From positions 3,038,001 through 3,102,000 of the forward strand of contig NZ_CP064030.1 of NCBI RefSeq assembly GCF_016865235.1: 64,000 nucleotides of DNA, read 5' to 3'. Shown here piece by piece: positions 42,997 through 52,566 of the stretch (the first letter of the stretch is position 1; every line of letters starts with the position of its first letter). The translations under genes and the position numbers were made by a program. Source of the DNA: Dyella caseinilytica (GTDB lineage Bacteria; Pseudomonadota; Gammaproteobacteria; Xanthomonadales; Rhodanobacteraceae). Under the pieces are notes generated by a model. It had not been told where the DNA came from, made no database searches, and saw only the letters and a program-made list of their open reading frames with translations.

Positions 42997-43425
42997 ATGT
43001 CCATGGATTTGGCTAACAAGACAGATTTCTTTCAACAGGCTTACGTGAGACAGGGGCTCTTTCTCCTGCTCGGACTCTTGGCCGGGTGTGGGCACGCTGC
43101 CCGCAAGACGATCCCGACTGCCGCGCCAGCCGCGCCGCAGGTGGTCGATATCGGTGTGCCCGCCTGCAATGCCTATCTGAATCGGTATCTAGCCTGCCAC
43201 CGCGCCGCGCACGTCTTTTCTGGCGACGTCCTGGAAAACCATTACCAATCGATGCTCTCCAGTCTGCGACAGAGCGCCAGCGATCCGCTGGTACGCCCCT
43301 ATCTGGCCAGCCGCTGCATCGGCATGACGCAGCAGCTCGACGCTGCACTGCAAGGTCGTCCGTGCACAGCTACCGCAGCATCCCTGGCAACAGCCTCATC
43401 CGCGCCAGTGAGCACGCAACACTGA
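42997..43425 (+). CDS. Lipoprotein of unknown function
   Basis: A 142-residue protein with a hydrophobic signal (QGLFLLLGLLAGCGHAAR) and a lipobox LLAGC (C31), so it is anchored in a membrane. The mature part contains five Cys residues and helices (CNAYLNRYLACHRAAHVFSG). The Ser/Ala-rich C-terminus overlaps the convergent YcaQ gene by 30 bases. Not a family I can name. An alternative start is ATG 43003. Confidence 0.75.
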   Translation: MSMDLANKTDFFQQAYVRQGLFLLLGLLAGCGHAARKTIPTAAPAAPQVVDIGVPACNAYLNRYLACHRAAHVFSGDVLENHYQSMLSSLRQSASDPLVRPYLASRCIGMTQQLDAALQGRPCTATAASLATASSAPVSTQH

Positions 43426-44655
43426 TCCAATCGCGGTGGGGCGACAGCGCCCCAATCGAATCTTCGGTGTGTCATGCCATGCAGCCGTGTCGGAGATCGC
43501 CTGCGCCAGCTCTTCGAGCATGCGTTGCGACGGTTCGACCTGCTTCTCAAGGAAGAGCGCCTTCACTTCGAACACGCCTTCAGCGCGATGCGCCTTCGCA
43601 TCGAGCCGACCGATCAATCGACCCCGATGCAGAATGGGCAGCACGTAATAACCATACTTACGCTTTGCAGCGGGAACATAACATTCGATGCTGTAGTCGA
43701 AATCAAACATGTCCCTTAGGCGGGCACGATCCCAGATCAGTGGATCGAATGGCGACAACAGCACCGTGTTCGTCGCACGCAAGCGGCCTTCGCGAGCTTT
43801 CTCCAACAGCGCTGCGTGGTCACGGTGTACGTATGCCGGACTCTTCCAACCAGCCACTTGCACACTCAACAATTCGCCCGTGGCGAGCAACGGAGTCAGC
43901 TCACGCTCGTCAACGGCCGGCTTAAGGCGAAAGTAATCGGCAATCCAGCGCGCCTGTGTCACGCCAAGCGCGCGCACGCTGTCGAGGATGAATCGCTTGC
44001 GCAACGCCGCCTGCGGCATAGTTAGTACAGCGTGATCGAACGAAGGGTCGAGCTTGTCCAACACTCGCTCGGCAAGATCGTAGATGCGTTGGAAACGCTC
44101 GCGTCGGGTCACCATCAATTCGCCTGACGCGAACCACGCTTCCAGCCAGCGCTTTTCGGGTTTCCACTCCCACCAACCCGAAGCACCGCGATCGGCGCGT
44201 TCAAAGTCGGAAGCGCGCACCGGACCCGATACACGCACACGCTCCAGCAACGCCTGCATCTGTTCGGGATGAGCATCCCTGGCGCGCGCAGCATGTTTGT
44301 CTGCCCAATGAGTGCTCTCCGATTGCGCCCGCCATGCGCGATGCAGGCCGATATCGGAGGCGGTGACAAAACAGGCTTCATGTGCCCAGCATTCAGCAAT
44401 GCGGCCCGCTTCCAGCGCCTCTTCCAACCAACTTTGCGGATAGCTGCCAAGTCGCGCATGCAATACCAGATAAGGGCTTCGCGCAACAACATGAATGCTG
44501 TCTATCTGCAACAAGCGCATGCGCTGGATGCACGCCAGCAGATCATTTCTCGTCGCACGCTTTCGTGAAGGTTGAAGCAAACCTTGCGCAGCGAGTTGAA
44601 GTGCACGTGCCTGTGTCAGCGTAATGGGTTTTGCAACAGATGAAGATTCGCTCAA
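43396..44655 (-). CDS. ycaQ: YcaQ/AlkX-type DNA glycosylase (winged-helix)
   Basis: A 419-residue protein of the DUF1006/HTH_42 family. It has LLACIQRMRLLQIDSIHVVA (the family's Gln-x-Asp catalytic region), YLVLHARLGSYPQSWLEEAL, EWKPEKRWLEAWFASGELMV and SPFDPLIWDRARLRDMFDFD. E. coli YcaQ (AlkX) unhooks interstrand crosslinks and alkylated bases. The start appears to be a TTG. It is transcribed alone toward the lipoprotein gene. Confidence 0.9.
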   Translation of the reverse strand: MSESSSVAKPITLTQARALQLAAQGLLQPSRKRATRNDLLACIQRMRLLQIDSIHVVARSPYLVLHARLGSYPQSWLEEALEAGRIAECWAHEACFVTASDIGLHRAWRAQSESTHWADKHAARARDAHPEQMQALLERVRVSGPVRASDFERADRGASGWWEWKPEKRWLEAWFASGELMVTRRERFQRIYDLAERVLDKLDPSFDHAVLTMPQAALRKRFILDSVRALGVTQARWIADYFRLKPAVDERELTPLLATGELLSVQVAGWKSPAYVHRDHAALLEKAREGRLRATNTVLLSPFDPLIWDRARLRDMFDFDYSIECYVPAAKRKYGYYVLPILHRGRLIGRLDAKAHRAEGVFEVKALFLEKQVEPSQRMLEELAQAISDTAAWHDTPKIRLGRCRPTAIGSVLRAHWRG

Positions 44656-44817
44656 CGGAATGTCGCCTTTACGAATTCATTACCTATGTGTTGTGCTTGC
44701 ATTTATCACGCACTTGCTAACGTGTCTGCAAGCTTGATGTGCCGGAGCGTTCTTCGGCCGTGAACTCATCACTCGAAAAGCGGTCTGACATGTTGAGCAT
44801 TCTTGCATGGAGCTACG

Positions 44818-45159
44818 ATGATGAAATACCGCATCCCACTTCTCGTTTCCCTGATTAGCACCAGCATGCTCTTTGCGGGCGCCGCTCTTGCGCAGCAGTC
44901 AATGCCATCCGCCACCAGCTCCGACAGCGCCACATTCAATTCCGCCCAAGGCCAAGTCACGATCAATTCAACCATGGGACAAACGCCTTCCACCACGTCG
45001 CCACCTTCCTTTGAGCAGCTTGCCAATGGCAAGAACGTCATCACCAAGGATGCCGCCGCCGCGTATCCGCCGCTGCAGAACGATTTCGAGTACGCAGCCC
45101 ATGGCGGCAACAGCATCAGCAAGGCGCAATATGAGCGCTGGGTGAAAGATCTCAACTGA
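44818..45159 (+). CDS. Secreted EF-hand-like protein
   Basis: A 113-residue protein with a signal peptide (MMKYRIPLLVSLISTSMLFA, cleavage near ALAQ). The C-terminal half, TKDAAAAYPPLQNDFEYAAH then GGNSISKAQYERWVKDL, has the frame of a bacterial EF-hand, but the calcium loop is degenerate (AAHGGNSISKAQYE lacks the usual Asp ladder). The Ser/Thr-rich region before it looks disordered. It is followed by a terminator, so it is monocistronic. Its role is unknown. Confidence 0.75.
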   Translation: MMKYRIPLLVSLISTSMLFAGAALAQQSMPSATSSDSATFNSAQGQVTINSTMGQTPSTTSPPSFEQLANGKNVITKDAAAAYPPLQNDFEYAAHGGNSISKAQYERWVKDLN

Positions 45160-45196
45160 GCAACAGCAAGGACGCGCAGTCAAAGGCGTCATGTAT

Positions 45197-45229
45197 GCCG
45201 GCCATCACCCTTGATGGCCGGCTTTTTTA
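45197..45229 (+). terminator. Terminator after the EF-hand-like gene
   Basis: GCCGGCCATCA (45197-45207) and TGATGGCCGGC (45212-45222) form an 11-bp stem around CCCT, followed by a T run. Confidence 0.92.
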
Positions 45230-45297
45230 TTTTCTGCACAAGGAATGGTTAGACTTGGCAGCATCGCGCCGGGGAGTGGCGCCTTGGGGAGTCGCCC

Positions 45298-46386
45298 ATG
45301 AAGCTGCACTTGAGCTGCCTGATGGCATGTGTGTGCACCGGCTGGTTCGTTTCGCCAGCCCGCGCCCAGAACACGAACCCTTCCGATATCCGTGCGTGCA
45401 CCGCGATCGAAAGCGATTCGCAACGCCTTGCCTGCTACGACAAAGCCACTGGTCGCAGCGAATTGCCCGCCGCGAAAAAACGCACCGAGCCTGCGACGGC
45501 GACTTCCTCCAGCGTGTTTTCGCACGAGCAGAACGTCACCACCACACCGAACAACGGCGGCACAACCGCTCCGCTGTCATTGCTCGACAGCCGCTGGGAA
45601 CTGTCACCCGAAAGCAAGCTCGGTACATTCAACCTGCGTGGTTACAAGCCAATCTACGTGCTGCCCGTGTTTGCCACGAGCAACCAGAACAACCTTCCCT
45701 ACAGCCCCAATCCCGTCAACGCGGAACACACGCCGCTGGGGATGCAGGATATCGAAGGCAAATTCCAGCTCAGCCTGAAGACCAAGATCTGGCAAGGCGT
45801 GTTCGGTGACATCGGTGATTTGTGGGTGGGTTACACCCAGGATTCTTATTGGCAGGTCTATAACTCGAAACTGTCGCGCCCATTCCGCGAGACCGATTAC
45901 GAGCCCGAGGCGATGCTGGTGTTCAACACCAACTATCAGCTGTTCGGCTGGGATGGACGCCTGCTGAGCATTGGCGTCGATCATCAATCCAACGGTCAGT
46001 CCGATCCGCTTTCGCGCAGTTGGAATCGGGTGATGGCGCAGATCGGTTTCGAGCGTGACGACTGGACAGTGATGTTCCGCCCGTGGTGGCGCATTCCCGA
46101 ACAGGCCGCCGACGACAACAATCCAGATATCAGCAACTACATCGGCCGTGGCGACATGCAGATCATCCACGAATGGAACGGCCAGGAATTCGGCCTGATG
46201 CTGCGCGATTCGCTACGCGGCGGCAGCCAGCAACACGGCGCAGGACGGCTCACCTGGAGCTTTCCCTTGGTCGGCAACCTGCGCGGCTATGCGGAGCTGT
46301 TCAAGGGCTACGGCGAAAGCATCATCGACTACAACCACAACGCCACCTATCTTGGCGTAGGTATCTCGTTGCTCGACTGGTACTGA
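45298..46386 (+). CDS. pldA: Outer-membrane phospholipase A (OMPLA)
   Basis: A 362-residue protein with a signal peptide (MKLHLSCLMACVCTGWFVSP, cleavage near ARAQ), a Cys-containing N-terminal extension (LACYDKATG), and the 12-strand OMPLA barrel from about residue 100. Catalytic residues are H229 and S231 in GVDHQSNGQSD, with N243 in SRSWNRV. The final residue is aromatic (DWY), as for outer-membrane barrels. It hydrolyses phospholipids displaced to the outer leaflet, keeping membrane asymmetry. Confidence 0.93.
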   Translation: MKLHLSCLMACVCTGWFVSPARAQNTNPSDIRACTAIESDSQRLACYDKATGRSELPAAKKRTEPATATSSSVFSHEQNVTTTPNNGGTTAPLSLLDSRWELSPESKLGTFNLRGYKPIYVLPVFATSNQNNLPYSPNPVNAEHTPLGMQDIEGKFQLSLKTKIWQGVFGDIGDLWVGYTQDSYWQVYNSKLSRPFRETDYEPEAMLVFNTNYQLFGWDGRLLSIGVDHQSNGQSDPLSRSWNRVMAQIGFERDDWTVMFRPWWRIPEQAADDNNPDISNYIGRGDMQIIHEWNGQEFGLMLRDSLRGGSQQHGAGRLTWSFPLVGNLRGYAELFKGYGESIIDYNHNATYLGVGISLLDWY

Positions 46387-46422
46387 GCGCCGTGTAAAGG
46401 CACGGCACTCAGCGCAGTTCAA

Positions 46423-46905
46423 TCAGTGGTGATGACCACCCGGGCCATGTGCATGGCCGTGCGACAGCTCATCGGCAGTAGCCGCGCGCACCTCGGTCAC
46501 TTCGATGTCGAAGTGCAGAGTCTGGCCGGCGAGCGGATGGTTGCCATCGATGTGCACGGTTTGGCCATCGACCTTGGTGACGGTCACATTGATCACGCCC
46601 TGCGGGCCGTGGCCCTGGAACTGCATGCCAGGCTGAATGTCTTCCACACCCTGGAACGCTTCGCGCGGCAGTTCCTGCGCCAGTTCCGGATGATGCACAC
46701 CGTAGCCTTCCTCAGGCGTCACATCGACCTTGAACTGATCGCCCACTGCGCGGCCGGCCATCTCCTTCTCCAGGCCCGGCACGATCTGGCCGGTGCCATG
46801 AAGATAGGTAAGCGGCTCACGACCTTCGGAGCTGTCGATCACCTGGCCGCTGTCGTCGGTCAGGGTGTAATGGAAGGAAACAACACTGTTGTCGGCGATC
46901 TGCAT
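46423..46905 (-). CDS. slyD: FKBP-type peptidyl-prolyl isomerase SlyD
   Basis: A 160-residue protein: FKBP halves VVSFHYTLTDDSGQVIDSSE and LTYLHGTGQIVPGLEKEMAG, flap domain (VDVTPEEGYGVHHPELAQEL), then a short His-rich metal-binding tail (SHGHAHGPGGHHH). It assists folding and delivers nickel. Start MQIADNSVVSF (46905); the longer open frame upstream is antisense to the MATE gene promoter. It is divergent from the MATE gene. Confidence 0.95.
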   Translation of the reverse strand: MQIADNSVVSFHYTLTDDSGQVIDSSEGREPLTYLHGTGQIVPGLEKEMAGRAVGDQFKVDVTPEEGYGVHHPELAQELPREAFQGVEDIQPGMQFQGHGPQGVINVTVTKVDGQTVHIDGNHPLAGQTLHFDIEVTEVRAATADELSHGHAHGPGGHHH

Positions 46906-47067
46906 GCTGGTCTCGCTAAGTGAAATGAGCGCCGACCTCGGCCGACGATGGGCCCCTAAGAGTAACATCCCGTCCGCCAGGGATGCTCTGGCACCTATGC
47001 AGAATGGACCACGGCATCCCCAGGGAATCATGCAAGAATCGCTGCGCCTTCCCCGCATCCCATCACC

Positions 47068-48429
47068 ATGACGCCCCTTCTTGAAGCTTGGCGCCACCGC
47101 CCGACGCACCGACAGGTGTGGTCGGTGGCCATGCCGCTGATGCTGTCCAACCTGACCGTGCCGCTGGTCTCACTGGTCGACAGCGCCGTCGCCGGCCACC
47201 TGCCGCACACGCAAGATCTGGGCGCGGTGACCGTAGGCAGCGCTGTATACGCCTTGCCGGTATGGAGCTTTGGCTTCCTGCGCATGGGCACGACCGGCTT
47301 CGCCGCCCAAGCCATGGGCGCGGGCGACGCCTCGGCACTGCGAACCGTGCAGGCGCAGGCATTGCTGCTGGCGGCGGCGCTTGGCGTGATCGTGGGTGCG
47401 CTGATGATGCCGGCGCTGCCCTGGCTGGTCGGCCAGATGCATTCCACGCCGCTGATGACCAGCCGTGCGCTGGATTACCTGCATTTGCGCTTGCTGGGCC
47501 TGCCTGCCGCACTATTGAATTACGCCTTGGCCGGCTGGTTCATCGGCGCGCAGCGGACGCGCACCACCTTGGCGTTGTTGCTGGTCACCAATGTCGTGAA
47601 CATCGTGCTCAACCTGCTGTTTGTGCTTGGCTTCGGTTGGGGCGTGCCGGGTATCGCCGTGGCCTCGGTCGGTGGCGAATGGTGCGGTGCCGCCTACGGG
47701 CTGTGGCGCGCGTATCAGGTTGTGCACAGCATGGATGGCCGGATCGATTGGCGCGCGATGCGAGGCTGGGATCATTGGCGACCGTTACTCGCAGTGAATC
47801 GCGACATCTTTGTACGCACCATGTTGCTGGAAGGTGTTTTTTTCAGCCTTTCGTTGCTCGGCGCGCGGCTGGGCGATGCCACCGTCGCGGCCAACGCGCT
47901 GCTGTTCAATGGCCTGATGCTTTGCGCGTTCTGCCTGGACGGCTTCGCCAACGCAGTCGAAGCGCTGTGCGGCCACGCCATTGGTGCGCGCGATAACCTG
48001 GCGCTACGGCGCGCGCTGGTGGTCGCTGGCGGATGGGCACTGATTGGCAGTCTGGGTTACGCCCTGTTCTTTGGGTTGGCTGGGCGTCTGTTCGTGAATC
48101 TGCAGACCAACTTGCCAGAGGTGCGCGCGATGGCCTACGGCTACCTGCCCTGGTTGACTGTGCTACCGCTGATAGGTGTATGGAGCTATCTGCTGGATGG
48201 TCTGTTCATCGGCGCCACCCGCGCCCGCGAGATGCGCGATGGCATGGTGCTGTCGGTGATGTCTTACGCGCTGCTGCTGTGGCTCACCCGTGGCCTGGGC
48301 AACCAGGGGCTTTGGCTGGCCTTCCTCGCCTTCATGGCCATCCGCGCCACCAGTCTCGGCTGGCTGGGTTTGCGTATACAACGACGTCACGCGTGGGTCG
48401 CCCAAGGACAAGGCTTCGGCAATACTTAG
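47068..48429 (+). CDS. MATE-family efflux transporter (DinF-like)
   Basis: A 453-residue protein with 12 hydrophobic segments in two six-helix halves. The N-terminal half has MLSNLTVPLVSLVDSAVAGH (family signature) and GFLRMGTTGFAAQAMGAGD, and the second half begins near FVRTMLLEGVFFSLSLLGAR with GFANAVEALCGHAIGARDN. DinF-type MATE proteins export cationic drugs or protect against oxidative damage using H+ or Na+. Only 4 bases separate it from dacB. Confidence 0.93.
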   Translation: MTPLLEAWRHRPTHRQVWSVAMPLMLSNLTVPLVSLVDSAVAGHLPHTQDLGAVTVGSAVYALPVWSFGFLRMGTTGFAAQAMGAGDASALRTVQAQALLLAAALGVIVGALMMPALPWLVGQMHSTPLMTSRALDYLHLRLLGLPAALLNYALAGWFIGAQRTRTTLALLLVTNVVNIVLNLLFVLGFGWGVPGIAVASVGGEWCGAAYGLWRAYQVVHSMDGRIDWRAMRGWDHWRPLLAVNRDIFVRTMLLEGVFFSLSLLGARLGDATVAANALLFNGLMLCAFCLDGFANAVEALCGHAIGARDNLALRRALVVAGGWALIGSLGYALFFGLAGRLFVNLQTNLPEVRAMAYGYLPWLTVLPLIGVWSYLLDGLFIGATRAREMRDGMVLSVMSYALLLWLTRGLGNQGLWLAFLAFMAIRATSLGWLGLRIQRRHAWVAQGQGFGNT

Positions 48430-48433
48430 GGCC

Positions 48434-49990
48434 ATGAAAACTGCATCGTTGCGATACCTGCTGTGGCTCGGCACAGCAAGCATGCTGTGTAGCCTGGCCG
48501 CGAATGCGCAGGATGTTCCGGCCGGTGCACCGACCAGCGCGGCCAGCACAACCGTGGAACAACTCACGGCGGAAATCGATGCGCAGATCGACCAGCCGCG
48601 CTTCGCCTCGTCCAGTTGGGGCATTGCCATCACCTCGCTGGACACCGGCCGTACGCTCTATGCACACGACGCTGACCGGCTGCTCCAGCCCGCCTCGACC
48701 GCCAAGCTCTACACCGCCGCCCTCGTACTGGACACGCTCGGCACCGACTACCGGATTCCCACCCAGTTACTGGCCACGCGTCCGATCCAGCAAGGCCGCC
48801 TGGAAGGGCCGCTGATCCTGCACGGCATGGGTGATCCCACCTTGGGCACGCCAGGCACCAACAGCGACTGGGCCGATCAGCTCGCCGCGCAGGTGGCCGC
48901 CACTGGTTTGCGTGAAGTGCGTGGCGACCTGATCGCAGACGACAGCTACTTCAGCGGCCCTCAAGCGGGCTCCGGCTGGGAGGCGCGTGATTTGCAGAGC
49001 TGGTTCGCCGTGCCCTCGTCCGCACTGAGCGTGCAGGAAAACGTCGTCGATCTCACCATCACACCATCGAGCGCGCCGGGCCGCCCCGCTTCGCTGATGT
49101 TCGATCCACCGGCAGCGCTTGCACACGTGGTCAGCAATCTGAGCACCAGCGCTCCCCGCACGCGCAACGATATCAATCTCTATCGCGCGCCCGGTGACGT
49201 CACGCTGTATGCATTCGGCAACGTGGCTGCACACAGCGAGCCACAAACTTTCAAACTCGCTATCGCCGATCCCGCCTGGTTCGCTGGAACCCTATTGCGC
49301 GAGGCGCTGACACGCCACGGCATTCGTGTCGATGGCCAGGTACGCACATTGCATTGGCCCGAGCCAGACAACATCGGGCTCGACAAAGCGGTCGTGCTTG
49401 CTCAGGTGCTGTCGCCACCGGTCATGGAAGTGCTGACGCGCGGACTGAAGCGCTCGCAGAATCTCTACCTGCAAAACCTGCTGCAGATTGCCGGCGTGAA
49501 AGCGCAGGCCAATGCCATGCAAGGCGGAGACCCGCCGCCGGGCTTCCTTAGTTCGGAAGCATGGGGCATACGCGCCATGCGCGATCTGCTGGATCGCATC
49601 GGCATCTCGCCCGATGCCAGCCAGATCGAAGAAGGCAGCGGACTGTCACGCCAGGATCTGGCGACACCCGACGCCATGGTCCATCTACTCACATGGCTCG
49701 CCAGCCAGCCGTATGCGGCGCAGTTGCGCGACGCCTTACCCAATGCCGGCGTCGACGGCACGCTCGAATGGCGCATGCGCAACACGCCCGCCATGGACAA
49801 CGTGCACGCCAAGACCGGCAGCATGAACTACGTGCGTTGCCTTGTGGGTTATGTGACCACAGCATCCGGCGAACGTCTGGCATTTGCCATCATGCTCAAT
49901 AACTTTGTGCATGATGGTGACGAGCCCAGTCCGAGCCGAAATCTGGATGCAATCGTGGAGTTGCTGGCGGGGTTTCGGGGGCATAGCTGA
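48434..49990 (+). CDS. dacB: D-alanyl-D-alanine carboxypeptidase/endopeptidase (PBP4)
   Basis: A 518-residue penicillin-binding protein with a signal peptide (MKTASLRYLLWLGTASMLCS). Active-site motifs are SxxK (S88-T-A-K91 in LLQPASTAKLYTA), SxN (SQNLYLQNLLQ) and KTG (HAKTGSMNYVRC). The 160-residue insertion typical of DacB is present. It cleaves the terminal D-Ala and crosslinks in peptidoglycan of the periplasm. The start at ATG 48434, 4 bases after the MATE gene, suggests cotranscription. Confidence 0.95.
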   Translation: MKTASLRYLLWLGTASMLCSLAANAQDVPAGAPTSAASTTVEQLTAEIDAQIDQPRFASSSWGIAITSLDTGRTLYAHDADRLLQPASTAKLYTAALVLDTLGTDYRIPTQLLATRPIQQGRLEGPLILHGMGDPTLGTPGTNSDWADQLAAQVAATGLREVRGDLIADDSYFSGPQAGSGWEARDLQSWFAVPSSALSVQENVVDLTITPSSAPGRPASLMFDPPAALAHVVSNLSTSAPRTRNDINLYRAPGDVTLYAFGNVAAHSEPQTFKLAIADPAWFAGTLLREALTRHGIRVDGQVRTLHWPEPDNIGLDKAVVLAQVLSPPVMEVLTRGLKRSQNLYLQNLLQIAGVKAQANAMQGGDPPPGFLSSEAWGIRAMRDLLDRIGISPDASQIEEGSGLSRQDLATPDAMVHLLTWLASQPYAAQLRDALPNAGVDGTLEWRMRNTPAMDNVHAKTGSMNYVRCLVGYVTTASGERLAFAIMLNNFVHDGDEPSPSRNLDAIVELLAGFRGHS

Positions 49991-50041
49991 AACCGGTGCA
50001 GCCCCGGAAATCATCCCTTCTTGCCAAGATCCCGAAACCAA

Positions 50042-50123
50042 CCTCACCGTCATTCCGGCGTAGGCCGGAATCCATGGTACATGTGCGAGATAGATTCCGG
50101 CCTACGCCGGAATGACGGTGAGG
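50042..50123. repeat. Dispersed palindromic repeat, copy 3
   Basis: Arms CCTCACCGTCATTCCGGCGT (from 50042) and ACGCCGGAATGACGGTGAGG (to 50123) enclose a loop near 50075-50090. The stem pair GCGTAGGCC/GGCCTACGC here replaces GCGAAGGCC/GGCCTTCGC of copy 1, a compensated change. It lies between convergent dacB and gpx genes. Confidence 0.88.
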
Positions 50124-50181
50124 CAACACACAACGCCGCTAGTCACGTTGTAACAAACAGCGACGTAAAAACTACAGCGCG

Positions 50182-50658
50182 TCAGCGCTTCTGCAAATCC
50201 TTCTCGATCTTTTCCGGCGTATCGTTCGGCGCGTAGCGCTTCACCACATTGCCTTCCGCATCAATCAGGAACTTGGTGAAGTTCCACTTGATCGATTCGC
50301 TGCCCAGCAAGCCCTTGGCCTGCTTCTTCATCCACTGATACAGCGGATGCGCGCTGTCGCCGTTTACATCAACCTTGGCGAACAGCGGAAAGGTCACGTC
50401 ATAGCTGGTCGAGCAGAAGTTCTTGATCTCGGCCTCGTCACCAGGCTCCTGATGACCGAACTGGTCACAGGGAAAGCCAAGCACCACCAAACCCTGATCG
50501 CGATGCTTGCGCCATAGTTCCTCCAACCCTTTGTATTGCGGGGTGAAGCCGCATTTGGAGGCCACATTGACGACTAGCATGGTTTTGCCGCGCCAGGTGG
50601 ATAGCGACTGGTCCTGGCCATCGATGTCGCGTGCGTTGAAGTCGTAGACGGTGGTCAT
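50182..50658 (-). CDS. Glutathione peroxidase family thiol peroxidase
   Basis: A 158-residue protein with peroxidatic C36 in VVNVASKCGFTPQYKGLEEL, the LVVLGFPCDQFGHQEPG segment (Gln and possible resolving Cys) and KWNFTKFLIDAEG with the Trp-Asn pair. Cys-type bacterial enzymes of this family usually use thioredoxin rather than glutathione. It reduces hydroperoxides in the cytosol or periplasm; no signal peptide is present. Confidence 0.93.
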   Translation of the reverse strand: MTTVYDFNARDIDGQDQSLSTWRGKTMLVVNVASKCGFTPQYKGLEELWRKHRDQGLVVLGFPCDQFGHQEPGDEAEIKNFCSTSYDVTFPLFAKVDVNGDSAHPLYQWMKKQAKGLLGSESIKWNFTKFLIDAEGNVVKRYAPNDTPEKIEKDLQKR

Positions 50659-50757
50659 GGCAATCGCTCCAGATAATATCGATATGGCAGTCTACTGCAC
50701 TCCTTATCACACCCAGTGGCATAGAATGCACGCTCCGGCTATTACCCAGGGTTCCGC

Positions 50758-51768
50758 GTGATCCGATTCGTCGATGTCCACAAGTCCTACCGTGTCAACG
50801 GCAAGGACATCCCGGCGCTCGAGCCCTTCAGCCTGGAGATCGCCGATGGCGAGGTATTTGGCATCATCGGCCATTCCGGGGCCGGCAAATCGACGCTTAT
50901 CCGCCTGATCAACCTGCTCGAACGCCCTAGCGGCGGCCACATCCTGATCGGCGATACCGACATCACCACCCTGCCCGATCCTGCCTTGCGCGCGGCGCGC
51001 CAGCGCATCGGCATGATCTTCCAGCACTTCAATCTGCTCTCGTCACAAACCGTGACCGAGAACATCGCTTTTCCGATGCGCCTGGCGGGCGACAAGGATG
51101 CGGCGACGATACACAAGCGCGTCGACGAATTGCTGCAGCGGGTCGGCCTGCAAGCACATGCCAACAAATATCCGTCACAGCTTTCCGGCGGCCAGAAGCA
51201 ACGCGTGGGTATTGCGCGTGCGCTGGCCAATCAACCGTCCATCCTGTTGTGCGACGAAGCCACTAGTGCACTCGATCCGCAGACCACTGCCTCGGTGCTT
51301 GAGCTGCTGGCCGAAATCAACCGTGAGTTGAAATTGACCATCGTGCTGATCACCCACGAAATGGATGTGGTTCGCAGGGTGTGCGATCGTGTCGCTGTGC
51401 TGGATGCGGGACGCATCGTCGAATATGGCTCCGTCGCGGATGTGTTCCTGCATCCACAACACCCCACCACACGCCGCTTCGTCAACGAAGCGCTACCGGA
51501 AGAAGCCGCCGGCGAGCATGTGCCTTACCAATATGTGCCCGGACGGATCATGCGCCTGTCCTTCCGCGGCGAAGCGACCTGGTCACCTACACTGGGACGC
51601 GTCACGCGCGAGACAGGCGTGGATTACAACATTCTTGCCGGCCGCATCGACCGCATCAAAGACCTGCCTTACGGCCAGCTCACGCTGGCGATGCAAGGTG
51701 AAAACGTAGACAGGGCACTGCAGGCGCTACGCGACGCCGGCATCGAAGTCGAGGAGCTTGCGCGATGA
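50758..51768 (+). CDS. metN: Methionine ABC importer, ATP-binding subunit
   Basis: A 336-residue ATPase starting at GTG 50758. Walker A GHSGAGKST, signature LSGGQKQRVGIARAL, Walker B ILLCDEATSALDP, and the C-terminal ACT-like NIL domain (about 265-336: LSFRGEATWSPTLGRVTRET, NILAGRIDRIKDLPYG). This domain binds methionine and shuts transport down when the cell has enough (trans-inhibition). It overlaps metI by ATGA. Confidence 0.95.
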   Translation: MIRFVDVHKSYRVNGKDIPALEPFSLEIADGEVFGIIGHSGAGKSTLIRLINLLERPSGGHILIGDTDITTLPDPALRAARQRIGMIFQHFNLLSSQTVTENIAFPMRLAGDKDAATIHKRVDELLQRVGLQAHANKYPSQLSGGQKQRVGIARALANQPSILLCDEATSALDPQTTASVLELLAEINRELKLTIVLITHEMDVVRRVCDRVAVLDAGRIVEYGSVADVFLHPQHPTTRRFVNEALPEEAAGEHVPYQYVPGRIMRLSFRGEATWSPTLGRVTRETGVDYNILAGRIDRIKDLPYGQLTLAMQGENVDRALQALRDAGIEVEELAR

Positions 51769-52457
51769 TCGCCACCCACATTCCCGTGCTGCAGAACCTG
51801 TTTCCCAATATCGACGACTGGGGCGAACTCGGCCAGGCATGCATCGACACCCTACTGATGCTCGGCGGCTCACTGCTACTCACCGTGGCCATCGGATTGC
51901 CGCTGGGTGTGCTGCTGTTCCTGACGGGTAAAGGCCAGCTGCATGCCATGCCCAAACTCTACGGCGCGCTCTCGCTGGTGGTGAACGTGCTGCGCTCGAT
52001 CCCCTTCATCATCCTGATGATCGTGCTGATGCCGCTCACCTACGTGCTGGTCGGTACCAAGCTCGGCATTCGTGGCGCCATACCGCCACTGGTGATTGGG
52101 GCTGCCCCGTTTTTTGCACGATTGGTGGAAACAGCGTTGCGCGAGGTGGAGCATGGCGTGATCGAAGCCACGCAAGCGATGGGCGCCACGACCTGGCAGA
52201 TCGTCCGCCATGTCCTGCTGCCCGAAGCGCGCGCCAGCCTGTGGGCCGGCGTCACGGTGACGGCCATTGCACTGGTCGGCTATACGGCCATGGGCGGCGC
52301 GATCGGCGCGGGCGGACTGGGCGACCTGGCCTATCGGTATGGTTACCTGAGCTATAAATCCGATTACATGGTCGTTACGGTATTGCTGCTGATCGTGCTG
52401 GTGCAGTTGCTGCAGATGCTGGGTGACCGGATCGTGGCGTATTACAGTCGCCGCTGA
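51765..52457 (+). CDS. metI: Methionine ABC importer, permease
   Basis: A 230-residue permease with five membrane segments and the EAA-loop (EVEHGVIEATQAMGATTWQI). It has VIGAAPFFARLVETALREV and the C-terminal GGAIGAGGLGDLAYRYGY typical of MetI. It forms the dimeric channel with MetN. Coupled by ATGA to metN and followed by metQ. Confidence 0.95.
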   Translation: MIATHIPVLQNLFPNIDDWGELGQACIDTLLMLGGSLLLTVAIGLPLGVLLFLTGKGQLHAMPKLYGALSLVVNVLRSIPFIILMIVLMPLTYVLVGTKLGIRGAIPPLVIGAAPFFARLVETALREVEHGVIEATQAMGATTWQIVRHVLLPEARASLWAGVTVTAIALVGYTAMGGAIGAGGLGDLAYRYGYLSYKSDYMVVTVLLLIVLVQLLQMLGDRIVAYYSRR

Positions 52458-52566
52458 CCCCCTCCCTGTTGCTCCCAGGCCCCGAATTTCCCTGAACCGT
52501 TGCGTGCGGGCACTTTGCATTCGGCCGTATGGACGGCTATTCTGTTGCACTGCACAAGGACCATCT

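Noticed and set aside
50659..50757. S-adenosylmethionine riboswitch before metN
   Set aside because: The leader is under 100 bases and shows no conserved SAM riboswitch core or terminator.
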